NCBI RefSeq assembly: GCF_902859725.1 | Contig: NZ_CADIJP010000010.1 | Location: 186,001 to 250,000 of the forward strand | Source: Achromobacter mucicolens | GTDB taxonomy: Bacteria; Pseudomonadota; Gammaproteobacteria; Burkholderiales; Burkholderiaceae_B | Length of the DNA stretch: 64,000 bases | Direction: 5' to 3' | Shown: piece after piece, positions 27,182 to 37,107 of the stretch | Layout of the letters: the number at the start of each line of letters is the position of its first letter | Position numbering within the stretch: the first letter of the stretch is position 1 | Position numbers and translations under genes: made by a program | The notes under the pieces: generated by a model | Told to the model about the DNA's origin: nothing | The model's input: only the letters and a program-made list of their open reading frames with translations | Database searches by the model: none

Positions 27182-28159
27182 ATGTCCCGCCTCGTTCGAC
27201 TCCTGCCTGACCGCTTCACCCTCTACCTGATCTGCACCGTCATCATCGCCAGTTTCCTGCCCGCGCACGGGCAAGGCGTCGTCGTGTTCGGCTGGATCAC
27301 CAACGTGGCCGTGGGCCTGCTGTTCTTCCTGCACGGGGCGCGCCTTTCCCGTGAGGCCATCATCGCGGGCCTGACGCACTGGAAGCTGCACCTGACCATC
27401 TTCTCGGCGACGTTCCTGATGTTCCCGCTGCTGGGATTGGCGCTGCAGCCGGTGCTCGAGCCGCTGGTCACGCCCGAGCTGTACCTGGGCATCCTGTTCC
27501 TGTGCTGCCTGCCGGCCACCGTGCAATCGGCCATCGCGTTCACGTCCATGGCGCGCGGCAACGTCCCGGCCGCCGTGTGCAGCGCGTCGGCTTCGAGCCT
27601 GCTTGGCATCTTTCTCACGCCCCTGCTGGTTGGCACGGTCGTGGCCAACGCCGGCAGCGCGCCGATCTCTTTCGATGCGGTCGGCAAGATCATGCTGCAA
27701 CTGCTGCTGCCGTTCGTGCTGGGCCAGTTCGCGCGGCGCTGGATCGGCGCCTGGGTCCACAAACGCAAGGCCATGCTCAAGTTCGTGGACCAGGGCTCGA
27801 TCCTGCTGGTGGTCTACACGGCATTTTCCGAAGCCATCAACGAAGGCCTGTGGAGCAGCACCCCCATCCCCGCGCTGGTTGGCCTGGTCGTGTGCTGCTG
27901 CGTGATCCTGGCGCTGGCGCTGGGCCTGTCGGCCCTGGCCGGCCGGATTTTTGGATTCAGCATCGAAGACCGCATCACGCTGCTCTTTTGCGGCTCGAAA
28001 AAGAGCCTGGCCAGCGGCATTCCGATGGCTCAGGTGCTGTTCGCCGGCCACGCCGTGGGTGCGGTGGTGCTGCCGTTGATGCTGTTCCATCAGATCCAGC
28101 TGATGGTCTGCGGCGTGCTGGCGGCCCGCTACGGCAAGCGGCCGGATGCGCAGCACTGA
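27182..28159 (+). CDS. Bile acid:sodium symporter family protein (SBF-like)
   Basis: 325 aa, ten hydrophobic segments, no large soluble region. The SBF-like/YfeH signature appears as LLFFLHGARLSREAI early and FCGSKKSLASGIPMAQVLF near the end, where the conserved KS(L)ASG motif sits in a discontinuous helix. Homologues carry organic anions with Na+; the substrate is not known. Single gene closed by a strong bidirectional terminator shared with dnaB. Confidence 0.88.
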   Translation: MSRLVRLLPDRFTLYLICTVIIASFLPAHGQGVVVFGWITNVAVGLLFFLHGARLSREAIIAGLTHWKLHLTIFSATFLMFPLLGLALQPVLEPLVTPELYLGILFLCCLPATVQSAIAFTSMARGNVPAAVCSASASSLLGIFLTPLLVGTVVANAGSAPISFDAVGKIMLQLLLPFVLGQFARRWIGAWVHKRKAMLKFVDQGSILLVVYTAFSEAINEGLWSSTPIPALVGLVVCCCVILALALGLSALAGRIFGFSIEDRITLLFCGSKKSLASGIPMAQVLFAGHAVGAVVLPLMLFHQIQLMVCGVLAARYGKRPDAQH

Positions 28160-28173
28160 TCGCTGCCCAGAAT

Positions 28174-28200
28174 AAAAAACCGCGCACAGCGCGGTTTTTT
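28174..28200. terminator. Bidirectional terminator between the SBF-like gene and dnaB
   Basis: AAAAAACCGCGC-ACA-GCGCGGTTTTTT: perfect 12-bp stem with A and T tracts on the two sides, so it can end both the plus-strand transporter gene and the minus-strand dnaB operon. Confidence 0.92.
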
Positions 28201-28224
28201 ATTGGGCGGCGGCGGTTGCCAGGA

Positions 28225-29607
28225 TCAGTACATGTCCCGCGGCTGCGCGCCGGAGAAGTTCAGGAAGCGCGTGCTGGAGCCCTGGAACGTCAGGCGCACC
28301 GTGCCGATGGGACCGTTACGCTGCTTGCCGATGATGATCTCGGCCGTGCCCTTGTCCGGCGAATCCGGGTTGTAGACTTCGTCGCGATAGATGAACAGGA
28401 TCACGTCCGCGTCCTGTTCGATAGCGCCCGATTCACGCAGGTCGCTCATCACGGGACGCTTGTTGGGGCGCTGCTCCAGGCTTCGGTTCAACTGCGACAG
28501 CGCGATCAGGGGGCAGTTCAGTTCCTTGGCCAGACCCTTGAGCGAGCGGCTGATTTCCGACACTTCGGTGGCCCGGTTCTCACCGGAGCCGTTGCCCGAC
28601 ATGAGCTGCAGGTAGTCGATGATGATGAGGCCGAGCTGTCCGCACTGGCGCGCCAGACGGCGTGCGCGGGCGCGCACTTCCATCGGGCTGAGCGCGGGCG
28701 ATTCGTCGATGTAGACCTGCGCGTCCTGCATGAGCTGCACGGCGTGGGTGACGCGCGGCCAGTCTTCGGCGATCAGCTTGCCGGTACGCATGCGGTGCTG
28801 GTCCAGCAGCCCCACGGAGCCCAGCATACGCATGGCGAGCTGAACCGCGCCCATTTCCATGGAGAACACCGCCACGGGCAGGCCCTCTTCGATGGCGACG
28901 TGTTCGCCGATGTTCATGGAGAACGAGGTCTTGCCCATCGACGGGCGTCCCGCCACGATGATGAGGTCGCCGCCCTGCATGCCGGACGTCATCTTGTCCA
29001 GGTCGGTAAAGCCCGTGGGCACGCCCGTCACGTCGGACGTGCTCTCGCGGTGATAGAGCTCGTCGATGCGCTCGACCACCTGGGTCAAGAGCGGCTGGAT
29101 CTCCTGGAAGCCCGCGGCGCCGCGCGCGCCTTCCTGGGCGATCTTGAATACCTTTGACTCGGCCTCGTCCAGCAGTTGGCGCGCTTCCTTGCCCTGCGGG
29201 TTCATGGCGGCCGAGGAGATTTCGTCGGCGATGGACACCAGCTTGCGCAGCATGGCGCGCTCGCGCACGATCTCGCCGTAGCGGCGGATGTTGGCGGCCG
29301 ACGGCGTGTTGTGCGCCAACGCGTTCAGGTACGCCAGCCCGCCGGACTCTTCGGCCTTGCCCGCGCTGACGAGGGATTCGTGCACGGTGATAACGTCGGC
29401 CGGGCGCGCCAGACCGATCAGGCGAGCGATGTGGTGCCAGATCAGCCGGTGGTCGTGCCGGTAGAAGTCTTCTTCGAGAAGCACGTCCGCGATGCGGTCC
29501 CATGCTGCGTTGTCCAGCAGCAGTCCGCCCAGGACCGACTGCTCGGCCTCGATGGAATGGGGGGGGACGCGCAGGTACTCGAGCTGGGAATCGGCGGGTG
29601 TGTTCAT
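28225..29607 (-). CDS. dnaB: Replicative DNA helicase DnaB
   Basis: 460 aa from ATG 29607 (MNTPADSQLEYLRVPPHSIE); the open frame runs further but carries no conserved sequence. N-terminal domain (about 15-120) contacts DnaG; the RecA-like ATPase domain (about 180-455) shows Walker A GRPSMGKTSFSMN, Walker B LIIIDYLQLMSG and the arginine-finger region. Hexameric 5'-3' helicase of the replication fork. The start overlaps the stop of the kinase-like gene by ATGA, implying coupled translation. Confidence 0.98.
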   Translation of the reverse strand: MNTPADSQLEYLRVPPHSIEAEQSVLGGLLLDNAAWDRIADVLLEEDFYRHDHRLIWHHIARLIGLARPADVITVHESLVSAGKAEESGGLAYLNALAHNTPSAANIRRYGEIVRERAMLRKLVSIADEISSAAMNPQGKEARQLLDEAESKVFKIAQEGARGAAGFQEIQPLLTQVVERIDELYHRESTSDVTGVPTGFTDLDKMTSGMQGGDLIIVAGRPSMGKTSFSMNIGEHVAIEEGLPVAVFSMEMGAVQLAMRMLGSVGLLDQHRMRTGKLIAEDWPRVTHAVQLMQDAQVYIDESPALSPMEVRARARRLARQCGQLGLIIIDYLQLMSGNGSGENRATEVSEISRSLKGLAKELNCPLIALSQLNRSLEQRPNKRPVMSDLRESGAIEQDADVILFIYRDEVYNPDSPDKGTAEIIIGKQRNGPIGTVRLTFQGSSTRFLNFSGAQPRDMY

Positions 29608-30443
29608 GGCTTCAATAGTAACGGCTGCAGGATGTCCGCGACGCGGAAAAACCCTTGGATATCGCGCGAGGGAAAACGGGCGAGGATCGGGCGCAGGGGC
29701 ATGGCGATGCCGCACAGCACGCGCGCCAGGCGCTTCAAGCGGACGCGCACTTCGGGATCCGGATTGCTCTCCAGGTAGACGTCCAGCGCCAGCTTGCCCA
29801 GCAACCTGGCGTCGTCGTCTTCGAGTTTACGCAAGGAGACCAGCGAGGCCAGCATCTGGAACAGGTCATACGCTTGCGCAAGCGGCCGTGACAGCGTCGC
29901 GCCGATGTTTTCCTCGAAGTCGATGCGCCAGATCTCGCCGTCGCGCAACGTCACGTTGCGGATCTGCGCCCCGCCATGCCACATGCCGCGCACATGGAAA
30001 GCGGCCAAGTCGGCTGCGGCGGCGCGCGTGAGCCACAGGCGCGAGGTGGAGTCTTCGTTGCGGATGAGATCGGCCAGGTCTTCGCCCACGAACTCCAGCA
30101 CGAGCAGGTTCTGCTCGCGCCACCAGACTTCGGGGACACGGGCCCCGGCTTGCAGCAACTGCGCCAGACGCTGCCCTTCGTGGGCCAGGCCATTACGCAG
30201 CAGCACGCTGGGGCGCGGAAACTCGCCCAGGAACACCTTGCAGCCCACGGCGAGGAACAAGGCGCGCACGTAGCGCAGCACATAGCTCACGCCCTGCAGG
30301 ATGCCGGGCCGGCGCCGCTTGATGATGCAGCGCACGCCATCTATCGTCACATCGCGCACCGAAGGTTCACGCGACGCATCCACGCTGTCGAGCCAGGCTC
30401 GCAATCCGGGCGGGGCGTTGTGGTGGACAGGCGGATGAGTCAA
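29604..30443 (-). CDS. Kinase-fold protein (BUD32/Kdo-kinase-like), possibly inactive
   Basis: 279 aa with TTG start at 30443, chosen because CGAGGACCTC precedes it; a GTG at 30491 is the alternative. Visible kinase elements: Lys42 in CIIKRRRPG, a helix-C Glu in AHEGQRLAQLL, hinge VLEFVGEDLADLI, catalytic-loop region HGGAQIRN (156-163) and metal-binding Asp175 in RIDFEENIG. The loop keeps His and Asn of HxDxxxxN but has Gly where the catalytic Asp should be. Overlaps dnaB by ATGA. It may be a lipopolysaccharide-kinase relative or a pseudokinase. Confidence 0.72.
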   Translation of the reverse strand: MTHPPVHHNAPPGLRAWLDSVDASREPSVRDVTIDGVRCIIKRRRPGILQGVSYVLRYVRALFLAVGCKVFLGEFPRPSVLLRNGLAHEGQRLAQLLQAGARVPEVWWREQNLLVLEFVGEDLADLIRNEDSTSRLWLTRAAAADLAAFHVRGMWHGGAQIRNVTLRDGEIWRIDFEENIGATLSRPLAQAYDLFQMLASLVSLRKLEDDDARLLGKLALDVYLESNPDPEVRVRLKRLARVLCGIAMPLRPILARFPSRDIQGFFRVADILQPLLLKP

Positions 30444-30520
30444 GAGGTCCTCGGTAATGACAGCGTACAGCAAGGGTGTGGGGCCACGCACCCTTCAGCA
30501 GAAAATGGGCCCATTGCCGC

Positions 30521-30553
30521 GAAAAGAAAAAAAGCCGGCACGCGGGCCGGCTT
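30521..30553 (-). terminator. Terminator of the rpsF-rplI operon
   Basis: On the minus strand AAGCCGGC pairs with GCCGGCTT (30553-30546 with 30539-30532) around a 6-nt loop and is followed by TTTTTTTCTTTTC. It lies 22 bp beyond the rplI stop. Confidence 0.88.
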
Positions 30554-30574
30554 CTTTTTACCGCGACTGCCGGA

Positions 30575-31030
30575 TCAGGACAGTTCGCCTTCGACCAGCA
30601 CCGTGATATCGACCACGACGTCGGCGTGCAGGGCGACCTGGACCGGGTACTCGCCGATGGCCTTGAGCTGACCATTGGGCAGACGGACCTGAGCCTTTTC
30701 AACGGCTTCGAACGAAGCCTTCTTCAGACCTTCGGCGATGTCGGCGTTGGTGACCGAACCGAACAGACGGCCGTCGACGCCGGCCTTCTGAACGATCTTG
30801 AGCTGGTAGCCGTTCATGCGCTCGCCCAGCGCTTGGGAAGCGGCCAGCTTTTCAGCCTGGGCCTTTTCCAGTTCGGCGCGGCGGGCTTCGAATTCCTTCA
30901 GGGCGGCGTCGGTTGCGCGACGGGCCTTCTTCTGGGGAATCAGGAAGTTGCGGGCGTAGCCATCACGCACGCGCACGACTTCACCCAGGTTGCCCAGGTT
31001 GACGACTTTTTCGAGCAGAATAACTTGCAT
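30575..31030 (-). CDS. rplI: 50S ribosomal protein L9
   Basis: 151 aa, usual length. Starts [19 protein letters not shown], the typical L9 N-terminal domain ([18 protein letters not shown]), followed by the long connecting helix and C-terminal RNA-binding domain ([34 protein letters not shown]). Last gene of the rpsF-priB-rpsR-rplI operon; 14 bp after rpsR, with a terminator behind. Confidence 0.99.
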   Translation of the reverse strand: MQVILLEKVVNLGNLGEVVRVRDGYARNFLIPQKKARRATDAALKEFEARRAELEKAQAEKLAASQALGERMNGYQLKIVQKAGVDGRLFGSVTNADIAEGLKKASFEAVEKAQVRLPNGQLKAIGEYPVQVALHADVVVDITVLVEGELS

Positions 31031-31044
31031 TTCAGTGCCCCGGA

Positions 31045-31317
31045 TTAGTTGTGGTTGTCGGTGTAAGGCAACAGAGCCAGGAAGCGCGCGCGCTTGATGG
31101 CGGTGTCCAGCTGGCGCTGGTAGATTGCCTTGGTGCCGGTCAGGCGAGCCGGGATGATCTTGCCGTTTTCTTGCACGAAGTCGCGCAGGGTGTCCAGATC
31201 CTTGTAGTCGATCTCTTCGACGCCGGCTGCGGTGAAGCGGCAGAACTTACGACGCTTGAAGAGCGGGTTCTGCTGCGTGAATTTGCGTTTTTCTTTGCGT
31301 TTTCCGAAGAAAGCCAT
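31045..31317 (-). CDS. rpsR: 30S ribosomal protein S18
   Basis: 90 aa from ATG 31317 ([19 protein letters not shown]). The core [20 protein letters not shown] and [21 protein letters not shown] is characteristic. S18 binds S6 on the small-subunit platform. The open frame continues upstream, but the MAFFGKR start is the family one. Third gene of the operon. Confidence 0.98.
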   Translation of the reverse strand: MAFFGKRKEKRKFTQQNPLFKRRKFCRFTAAGVEEIDYKDLDTLRDFVQENGKIIPARLTGTKAIYQRQLDTAIKRARFLALLPYTDNHN

Positions 31318-31416
31318 GATATGTGCCTTTATGTTTGAGGGGACTGGGTCATTGCCCACTTCCCCATAACCTATCCGTATTCAGAAGGCGCTCTCGCACC
31401 CTGGGTCTCATTCGCT

Positions 31417-31740
31417 TCAAGCCACCTGCGGATCGCGTCCGGCGCTTGCCTTGATCTTGCGTGCCTGCTGCAGATGCAGCTTGATCTTCACCGAGTCCTT
31501 GCGGGTGGGAGCCAAAAACCCCTGCACCAGCAATTCGGACCCTAACGCGGTGTCCTTCAACAGCAGCGCCAGATCTCCCAGTGCCACGGCGGCGATCGTC
31601 AGCTCGACACGGCGCGGGTGGCCGGCTTCGATGACCTCCGACTCGTGCGCCAGCAGCATTTCGAGTGCTGGCAGACCGGCGGGCGTGTGGCGCAAAGGCT
31701 CGCATTCGAGAACGCGTGCGCTGAGTTCCAGCTTGTTCAT
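31417..31740 (-). CDS. priB: Primosomal replication protein N (PriB)
   Basis: 107 aa, single-stranded-DNA-binding OB-fold protein of the PriA-PriB-DnaT restart system. Begins [22 protein letters not shown] and has [21 protein letters not shown] strands and KIKLHLQQ. Gene order rpsF-priB-rpsR-rplI is the same as in E. coli and confirms identity. 99 bp separates it from rpsR. Confidence 0.95.
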   Translation of the reverse strand: MNKLELSARVLECEPLRHTPAGLPALEMLLAHESEVIEAGHPRRVELTIAAVALGDLALLLKDTALGSELLVQGFLAPTRKDSVKIKLHLQQARKIKASAGRDPQVA

Positions 31741-31790
31741 CCTGCCAGGCGCCGAGGGGACTTGATGCGATGAGCTCTGCGTGAGCCTGC

Positions 31791-32165
31791 TTACTCGGCC
31801 TGAGCCGGGGCAGCTTCCGCCGAAGCCTTGCGGGCTTCTTCGCGCTCGACCGACTTCATCATGATCGACGGGGTGGTCTGGGCCTTCTTGGTCTTGATGA
31901 CCAGGTGGCGCAGCACGGCGTCGTTGTAGCGGAACGAGTGTTCCAGCTCATCCAGCGTGGCTTGGCCGCACTCGATGTTCAGGCAGACGTAGTGAGCCTT
32001 GACGAGCTTCTGGATCGGGTAGGCCAGTTGACGGCGGCCCCAGTCTTCCAGGCGATGGATCGAGCCGCCTTGGCCCGTGACCAGTGCTTGGTAACGCTCG
32101 ACCATGGCGGGCACTTGCTCGCTTTGGTCGGGGTGAACGATAAACACTACTTCGTAGTGACGCAT
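31791..32165 (-). CDS. rpsF: 30S ribosomal protein S6
   Basis: 124 aa from ATG 32165 ([19 protein letters not shown]), preceded by CTCAAGGAGTTTTACCC. S6 ferredoxin-like fold with [19 protein letters not shown] and HYVCLNIE; ends in a flexible Ala/Glu-rich tail ([16 protein letters not shown]). First gene of the operon, about 145 nt downstream of a good sigma-70 promoter; the long leader leaves room for S6:S18 feedback control, although I cannot point to the known motif. Confidence 0.98.
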   Translation of the reverse strand: MRHYEVVFIVHPDQSEQVPAMVERYQALVTGQGGSIHRLEDWGRRQLAYPIQKLVKAHYVCLNIECGQATLDELEHSFRYNDAVLRHLVIKTKKAQTTPSIMMKSVEREEARKASAEAAPAQAE

Positions 32166-32310
32166 GGGTAAAACTCCTTGAGGATGTCTTGCTGGCAGTT
32201 CGTCTTGCACCCGCGCTTTCCATCATGGGTGGATCAAGGATCATCGACGATCGCCGCAAGGGGCAGCCCGCTACCCAAAAACCATGGGCGGTCGAGCAAG
32301 AAAGCTCTCG

Positions 32311-32339
32311 ATTATCACCGATTGAGCGATCCCGTGCAA
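32311..32339 (-). promoter_or_regulatory. Promoter of the rpsF-priB-rpsR-rplI operon
   Basis: On the minus strand TTGCAC (32339-32334), exactly 17 nt, and GATAAT (32316-32311). It is the best consensus sigma-70 promoter I see in this region and leaves a leader of about 140 nt before the rpsF ATG. Confidence 0.7.
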
Positions 32340-32351
32340 GCCGCTGAAAGC

Positions 32352-33275
32352 TCAGGAAATAAGGGACGCGTTACCGGCAGGCGCCTGCCCGGCGGCGGCG
32401 GGCAGATCGGCCTGGCCAATGGGCCGCGGCCGGTTCACGGCGCTGACCATGACGTAGCTGATGATCATCAGCAGGAACCAGGAGCCCAGCTTGGCGATGG
32501 ACACCACCTGCCACACGTGCGACTGGTTGGGATAGCGCCACGCATTGGCGAAGGTGCCGATGTTCTCGGCGAACCAGATGAACAGCGCCACCAGCACGAA
32601 GCCCAGGAGGAGCGGCATGCGCCGGTAGACCTGCCAGATGCGGAAATACACCCACGTGCGCGCGAACAGCATGGCCGTCATCGCGAACAGCACCCACCGG
32701 AAGTCCCAGACATAATGGTGCGCGAAGAAATTCAGGTAGATCAGCACCGACAGCGCCACCGTCGCGGCCAGCGGCGGATGCGCCCGAAAGCGAAAGTCGA
32801 AGAGGCGCCACACACGGGCAAGATAGCTGCCCACCGCGGCATACATGAAGCCCGTGAAGAGCGGCACGCCGCCAATGCGCAGCACGCTCGCCTCGGGATA
32901 GATCCACGAGCCGGCGGCGGTCTTGAAGAATTCCATGCAGGTGCCGACCACATGGAACATCAGGATCACGCGGGCCTCGCTCCAGGTTTCCATGCGCAGC
33001 GCGAGCAACGCGGCCTGGATGCCCAGCGCCGCCAGCGTCAGGAAGTCGTAGCGCGCCAGGGCGGCATCCTTGGGATACCACCAGTGCGTGCCCAGCAGCA
33101 GCGCGCACATCAGGCCGCCAAAAAGGCAGGCCCACGCCTGTTTCACGCCAAAGCGGAAGAACTCGTACAGTGCCACGCCAAGGCGGCCGCGGCTGGCCAG
33201 ATTGCTGGCCAGCCGCGCTTCCCATTGCTGCAGGTCGGCAATGAGCGGCCAGTCGCTGGCCGCCGGGTGGCGCAT
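32352..33275 (-). CDS. DUF817 family membrane protein
   Basis: 307 aa. Seven or more hydrophobic segments after a hydrophilic N-terminus (LQQWEARLASNLASRGR, FFRFGVKQAWACLFGGL). The DUF817 pattern includes the histidine-bearing MFHVVGTCMEFFKTAAGSW, GGVPLFTGFMYAAVGSYLAR and WFAENIGTFANAWRYPNQ. Family of unknown function, possibly an enzyme of the membrane given conserved His, Glu and Trp. It begins 6 bp after folE2 on the same strand, so probably co-transcribed. Confidence 0.88.
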   Translation of the reverse strand: MRHPAASDWPLIADLQQWEARLASNLASRGRLGVALYEFFRFGVKQAWACLFGGLMCALLLGTHWWYPKDAALARYDFLTLAALGIQAALLALRMETWSEARVILMFHVVGTCMEFFKTAAGSWIYPEASVLRIGGVPLFTGFMYAAVGSYLARVWRLFDFRFRAHPPLAATVALSVLIYLNFFAHHYVWDFRWVLFAMTAMLFARTWVYFRIWQVYRRMPLLLGFVLVALFIWFAENIGTFANAWRYPNQSHVWQVVSIAKLGSWFLLMIISYVMVSAVNRPRPIGQADLPAAAGQAPAGNASLIS

Positions 33276-33281
33276 CGGCGC

Positions 33282-34079
33282 TCAGCCTTCGACGACGGCG
33301 TATGCCGAGTGGTTGTGGATGGACTCGAAGTTCTCGGCCTCGACGCGATAGCGCGCGATGCCGGGGTGGGCGTTCAGGCGGGCGGCCACGTCGCGCACCA
33401 GGTCTTCGACGAACTTGGGGTTGTCGTAGGCGCGCTCGGTGACGAACTTTTCGTCGGGCCGCTTGAGCAGGCCCCACAGCTCGCACGAGCCTTCGTCTTC
33501 GATCAGGCGGATCACGCCGTCCATCGAGATGTCTTCGTTCAGGATGACCGAAACCGTGACGTGCGAACGCTGGTTGTGCGCACCGTACTCGGAGATGGCC
33601 TTGGAACACGGGCACAGGCTGGTGACGGGCACCTGCACCACGAGCTCGAATTCGACCCGGTCGGCCTGTGCGCGCGCGATCCACTGAACCTCGTAGTCGA
33701 GCAGGCTCTGCACGCCGGAGATCGGCGCGGACTTGTTGATGAAGTACGGGAACGAAGCCGTGATGTCGCCGCGCTCGGCATGCAAGAGCGGCAGCATGTC
33801 GGCCGCCATGGTGCGGAACAGCGCCGGCGTCATGGGCGTGCTGCGGTATTTTTCGAGCAAGGCCACGAAGCGGGACATGTGCGTGCCCTTTTCTTCGGGC
33901 GGCAGGGCCACCGTCAGCGTCCAGTTGGCCACCGTGCCTTGCGCCGAGCCGTCGCCGCTTTGGACCAGCATGGGGTGACGCACGCCGCGGATGCCGACGC
34001 GCTGGATCGGGATATGCCGTGTATCCGTGGCGCTCTGGACGTCGGGCATCACGATGGCGGGGTCGATCGGAGAATTCAT
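33282..34079 (-). CDS. folE2: GTP cyclohydrolase FolE2 (type IB)
   Basis: 265 aa. Converts GTP to 7,8-dihydroneopterin triphosphate at the entry to folate synthesis, using Mn/Fe rather than the Zn of FolE1. Family features: [10 protein letters not shown] near the N-terminus, the metal-ligand Cys in [14 protein letters not shown], and SYSAYVVVEG-like end ([10 protein letters not shown]). FolE2 is often Zur-regulated and replaces FolE1 in zinc shortage; I see no clear Zur box upstream. Heads an operon with DUF817. Confidence 0.95.
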   Translation of the reverse strand: MNSPIDPAIVMPDVQSATDTRHIPIQRVGIRGVRHPMLVQSGDGSAQGTVANWTLTVALPPEEKGTHMSRFVALLEKYRSTPMTPALFRTMAADMLPLLHAERGDITASFPYFINKSAPISGVQSLLDYEVQWIARAQADRVEFELVVQVPVTSLCPCSKAISEYGAHNQRSHVTVSVILNEDISMDGVIRLIEDEGSCELWGLLKRPDEKFVTERAYDNPKFVEDLVRDVAARLNAHPGIARYRVEAENFESIHNHSAYAVVEG

Positions 34080-34271
34080 TTCGGCTTACCTGTCCGGGCC
34101 CGGTGCGCCGTGGAGCGACCCGCCCAGTTGTCTTGAAAGGGGCTAATTATCGCCCACCCGCAGGCGATCAGGAGCGGTAACCCTGTGGCCCGCATGCCCG
34201 AGGGGCCGGAACAGTGTGTTTCATCCTTGCGGCTGAAGGCGCGCGCCCTCGGCCGCAAGCATGAAGCCGGC

Positions 34272-36134
34272 TCAGGCCAGCAGGCTGGCGTAACGCGCGC
34301 GGATCGACTGCTCGATGCCGACAGCATCCAGGCCCAGGCCGGCCAGCAGGGCCGATTGTTCGCCGTGGTCGATGAATTCGTCCGGCAGGCCCAGTTGCAA
34401 CACCGGGATCAGCACGCCGGCCGCGCTCAGCACTTCCAGCACCGCGCTGCCCGCGCCGCCCATGATGCAGGCGTCTTCCACGGTGACAAGCGCGTCGTGG
34501 CGGCTCGCGAGATCCAGGATCAGGTCGCGGTCAATCGGCTTGACGAAACGCATGTCGGCCACGGTGGCATCGAGCTTGCCAGCGGCGCCCAGCGCTGCCT
34601 GCACCAGCGTGCCAAAACCCAGGATGGCGATCTTCTTGCCTTCGCGCCGCACGATGCCCTTGCCCAGCTCAACGGTATCCAGGGCCTCGGCTTCCGCCGC
34701 GCCGCAGCCCGCGCCGCGCGGATAGCGCACCGACGCCGGACCCGGGTACTGATAACAGGTGGACAGGAGCAGACGGGTTTCGTTTTCGTCGGAGGGCGTG
34801 GCCACCACCATGTTGGGCACGCAGCGCAGGAACGCGATGTCATAGTTGCCCGCGTGCGTGGCGCCGTCCGCGCCCACGATGCCGGCGCGGTCCAGGGCGA
34901 AGGTCACGTCCAGGTTTTGCAGGGCGACGTCATGGATGAACTGGTCATAGCCGCGCTGCATGAAGGTGGAGTAGATGGCGACCACGGGCTTCTGGCCCTC
35001 GCACGCCACGCCGGCCGCGAACGTGACGGCATGCTGTTCGGCGATGCCCACGTCGAAATACCGCTGCGGAAAGCGTTGTTCAAATTCGACCAGGCCACTG
35101 CCTTCGCGCATGGCCGGCGTGACGGCCACCAGACGCGCGTCCTCTTGGGCCGTGTCGCACAGCCACTTGCCGAACACCTGCGTGAAGGTGCGCTTGCCGG
35201 GCGCCTTGGACTGCAGGATGCCGACGGCCGGATCGAACTTGCCGGGGCCGTGATACAGCACCGGATCGGCTTCGGCCAGCTTGTAGCCCTGGCCCTTGCG
35301 CGTGACGACGTGCAGGAATTGCAGGCCTTCCAGGGCCTTCAGGTTCTGCAGCGTGGGAACGAGCGCATCCAGATCGTGGCCATCGATGGGGCCGACGTAG
35401 TTGAAGCCGAATTCCTCGAACAGCGTGGCGGGCGTGACCATGCCCTTGGCGTGTTCCTCGAAGCGGCGCGCCAGCTCCAGCACCGGCGGCACATGCTGCA
35501 GCACCGCCCGGCCCACATTCTTGGCCGTGGCGTAAAAGCGTCCGGACATCAGGCGCGCCAGATACCGGTTCAGCGCCCCCACCGGCGGCGAGATCGACAT
35601 GTCGTTGTCGTTCAGGATCACCAGCAGATTGATGTCGGGCGTGACGCCCGCGTTGTTCATGGCCTCGAACGCCATGCCGGCCGACATGGCGCCATCGCCG
35701 ATCACCGCGATGTGCTGGCGCTGCACGCCCGCATTGCGCGAGGCGACCGCCATGCCCAGTGCCGCCGAGATCGACGTGGACGAGTGCGCGGTGCCGAAGG
35801 CGTCGTACTCGGATTCGCTGCGCTTGGGGAAACCGGAGATGCCGCCCTGCTGGCGCAGCTTGGCCATGCCGGCCCGGCGCCCAGTCAGGATCTTGTGCGG
35901 ATAGGACTGATGGCCGACGTCCCAGACGATGCGGTCATGCGGCGTGTCGAACACCTGATGCAGCGCCAGCGTGAGTTCGACGGTGCCCAGGTTGGACGAC
36001 AGGTGCCCGCCCGTTTTGGATACCGACTCCAGCACGAAGCCGCGCAGTTCGTCTGCGAGCTTTTTCAGTTCGCGACGATCCAGGCGCTTGAGGTCAGCCG
36101 GCGATTGAATGCGGTCCAGTAAATCTGTCGTCAT
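34272..36134 (-). CDS. dxs: 1-deoxy-D-xylulose-5-phosphate synthase
   Basis: 620 aa, full-length DXS. Condenses pyruvate and glyceraldehyde 3-phosphate, the first step of the MEP isoprenoid pathway, with thiamine diphosphate. Visible: [17 protein letters not shown], ThDP-binding [18 protein letters not shown] with downstream NDND, pyrimidine domain [15 protein letters not shown], and C-terminal transketolase domain. Third gene after xseB and ispA (54 bp after ispA): the common isoprenoid cluster order. Confidence 0.98.
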   Translation of the reverse strand: MTTDLLDRIQSPADLKRLDRRELKKLADELRGFVLESVSKTGGHLSSNLGTVELTLALHQVFDTPHDRIVWDVGHQSYPHKILTGRRAGMAKLRQQGGISGFPKRSESEYDAFGTAHSSTSISAALGMAVASRNAGVQRQHIAVIGDGAMSAGMAFEAMNNAGVTPDINLLVILNDNDMSISPPVGALNRYLARLMSGRFYATAKNVGRAVLQHVPPVLELARRFEEHAKGMVTPATLFEEFGFNYVGPIDGHDLDALVPTLQNLKALEGLQFLHVVTRKGQGYKLAEADPVLYHGPGKFDPAVGILQSKAPGKRTFTQVFGKWLCDTAQEDARLVAVTPAMREGSGLVEFEQRFPQRYFDVGIAEQHAVTFAAGVACEGQKPVVAIYSTFMQRGYDQFIHDVALQNLDVTFALDRAGIVGADGATHAGNYDIAFLRCVPNMVVATPSDENETRLLLSTCYQYPGPASVRYPRGAGCGAAEAEALDTVELGKGIVRREGKKIAILGFGTLVQAALGAAGKLDATVADMRFVKPIDRDLILDLASRHDALVTVEDACIMGGAGSAVLEVLSAAGVLIPVLQLGLPDEFIDHGEQSALLAGLGLDAVGIEQSIRARYASLLA

Positions 36135-36188
36135 GCTTTTATGGGGTTCGTTGGCCCGGCCTACCAGGAAGGCCGGGCTGATCTCGGA

Positions 36189-37100
36189 TCAGCGGTCTCG
36201 AAGAACGATGAAGTCGGCAAGCTGGGCCAGGCGCCCGCCGGCGTCGCCCAGCGGCGCCAGGGCGGCCAGTGCCGCCACGCGCAGTTCCTCGGCGAAGGCC
36301 CGCGCTTCTTCAAGGCCCAGCAGGGAAACATAGGTGGGCTTGTTTTCGGCGGCGTCCTTGCCGGGCGTCTTGCCCAGGCTGGCGCTGTCCGCGGTGACGT
36401 CGAGAATGTCGTCGACCACCTGGAACGCCAGGCCCATGGCCTGCGCGTAGGCATCCAGCGCCTGGCGCGAGGCCGAGCTGGCGCCCGCGACGATGCCGCC
36501 CAACGCCACGCTGCACGCCAGCATCGCGCCGGTCTTCATGCCGTGCATCGTCTGGAGTTCATCGCGCGACAGCGCGCGGCCGACGCTGAACAGATCGATA
36601 GCCTGCCCGCCCGCCATGCCACGGCTGCCGGCGGCGCGCGCCAGCGACTGGGTGGCCTGGACGATCAGCGCCGGGGCGATCGGCATGGAGGCGACCAGCT
36701 CGAACGCCAGCGGCTGCAACGCGTCGCCCGCCAGCATGGCGGTGGCTTCGTCGAACTGCACGTGCGTGGTGGGCCGGCCGCGGCGCAGCGTGTCGTCGTC
36801 CATGCAGGGCAGATCGTCATGGATCAGCGAGTAGGCGTGGATCAGTTCGACGGCCGCCGCCGCGCGGTCCAGCGAAGCCTCGATGGCCAGCACACTGCCA
36901 CTGACGGGGCAGGCCTGGCCGGCGGCATAGACCAAGGCGGCGCGCACGCGCTTGCCGCCGCCAAGCACGGCGTAGCGCATGGCTTCGTGCAAACGGGCAG
37001 GCGCCATGTCCGCCGGCGGCAGCAGGTCGTCGAGCACGTCTTCGACATGCAGCGCACGGCCTTGCAACCACTCGGGAAAAGCGAGTTGAATTTGCTTCAT
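36189..37100 (-). CDS. ispA: Farnesyl diphosphate synthase / polyprenyl synthetase
   Basis: 303 aa from ATG 37100 (MKQIQLAFPEWLQGRAL). Head-to-tail prenyltransferase using IPP and DMAPP/GPP. First aspartate-rich motif DDLPCMD (in IHDDLPCMDDDTLRRG) and second DDILD are both intact; KTGAMLACSV and GGKRVRAALVYAAG also present. Seven bp after xseB and directly upstream of dxs, so part of xseB-ispA-dxs. Confidence 0.96.
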   Translation of the reverse strand: MKQIQLAFPEWLQGRALHVEDVLDDLLPPADMAPARLHEAMRYAVLGGGKRVRAALVYAAGQACPVSGSVLAIEASLDRAAAAVELIHAYSLIHDDLPCMDDDTLRRGRPTTHVQFDEATAMLAGDALQPLAFELVASMPIAPALIVQATQSLARAAGSRGMAGGQAIDLFSVGRALSRDELQTMHGMKTGAMLACSVALGGIVAGASSASRQALDAYAQAMGLAFQVVDDILDVTADSASLGKTPGKDAAENKPTYVSLLGLEEARAFAEELRVAALAALAPLGDAGGRLAQLADFIVLRDR

Positions 37101-37107
37101 CGGCTTC

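Noticed and set aside
34185-36122. Long open frame opposite dxs (645 codons)
   Set aside because: It is the antisense shadow of dxs in G+C-rich DNA; composition is His/Arg/Gln-rich with no recognisable domain, and dxs is certain.
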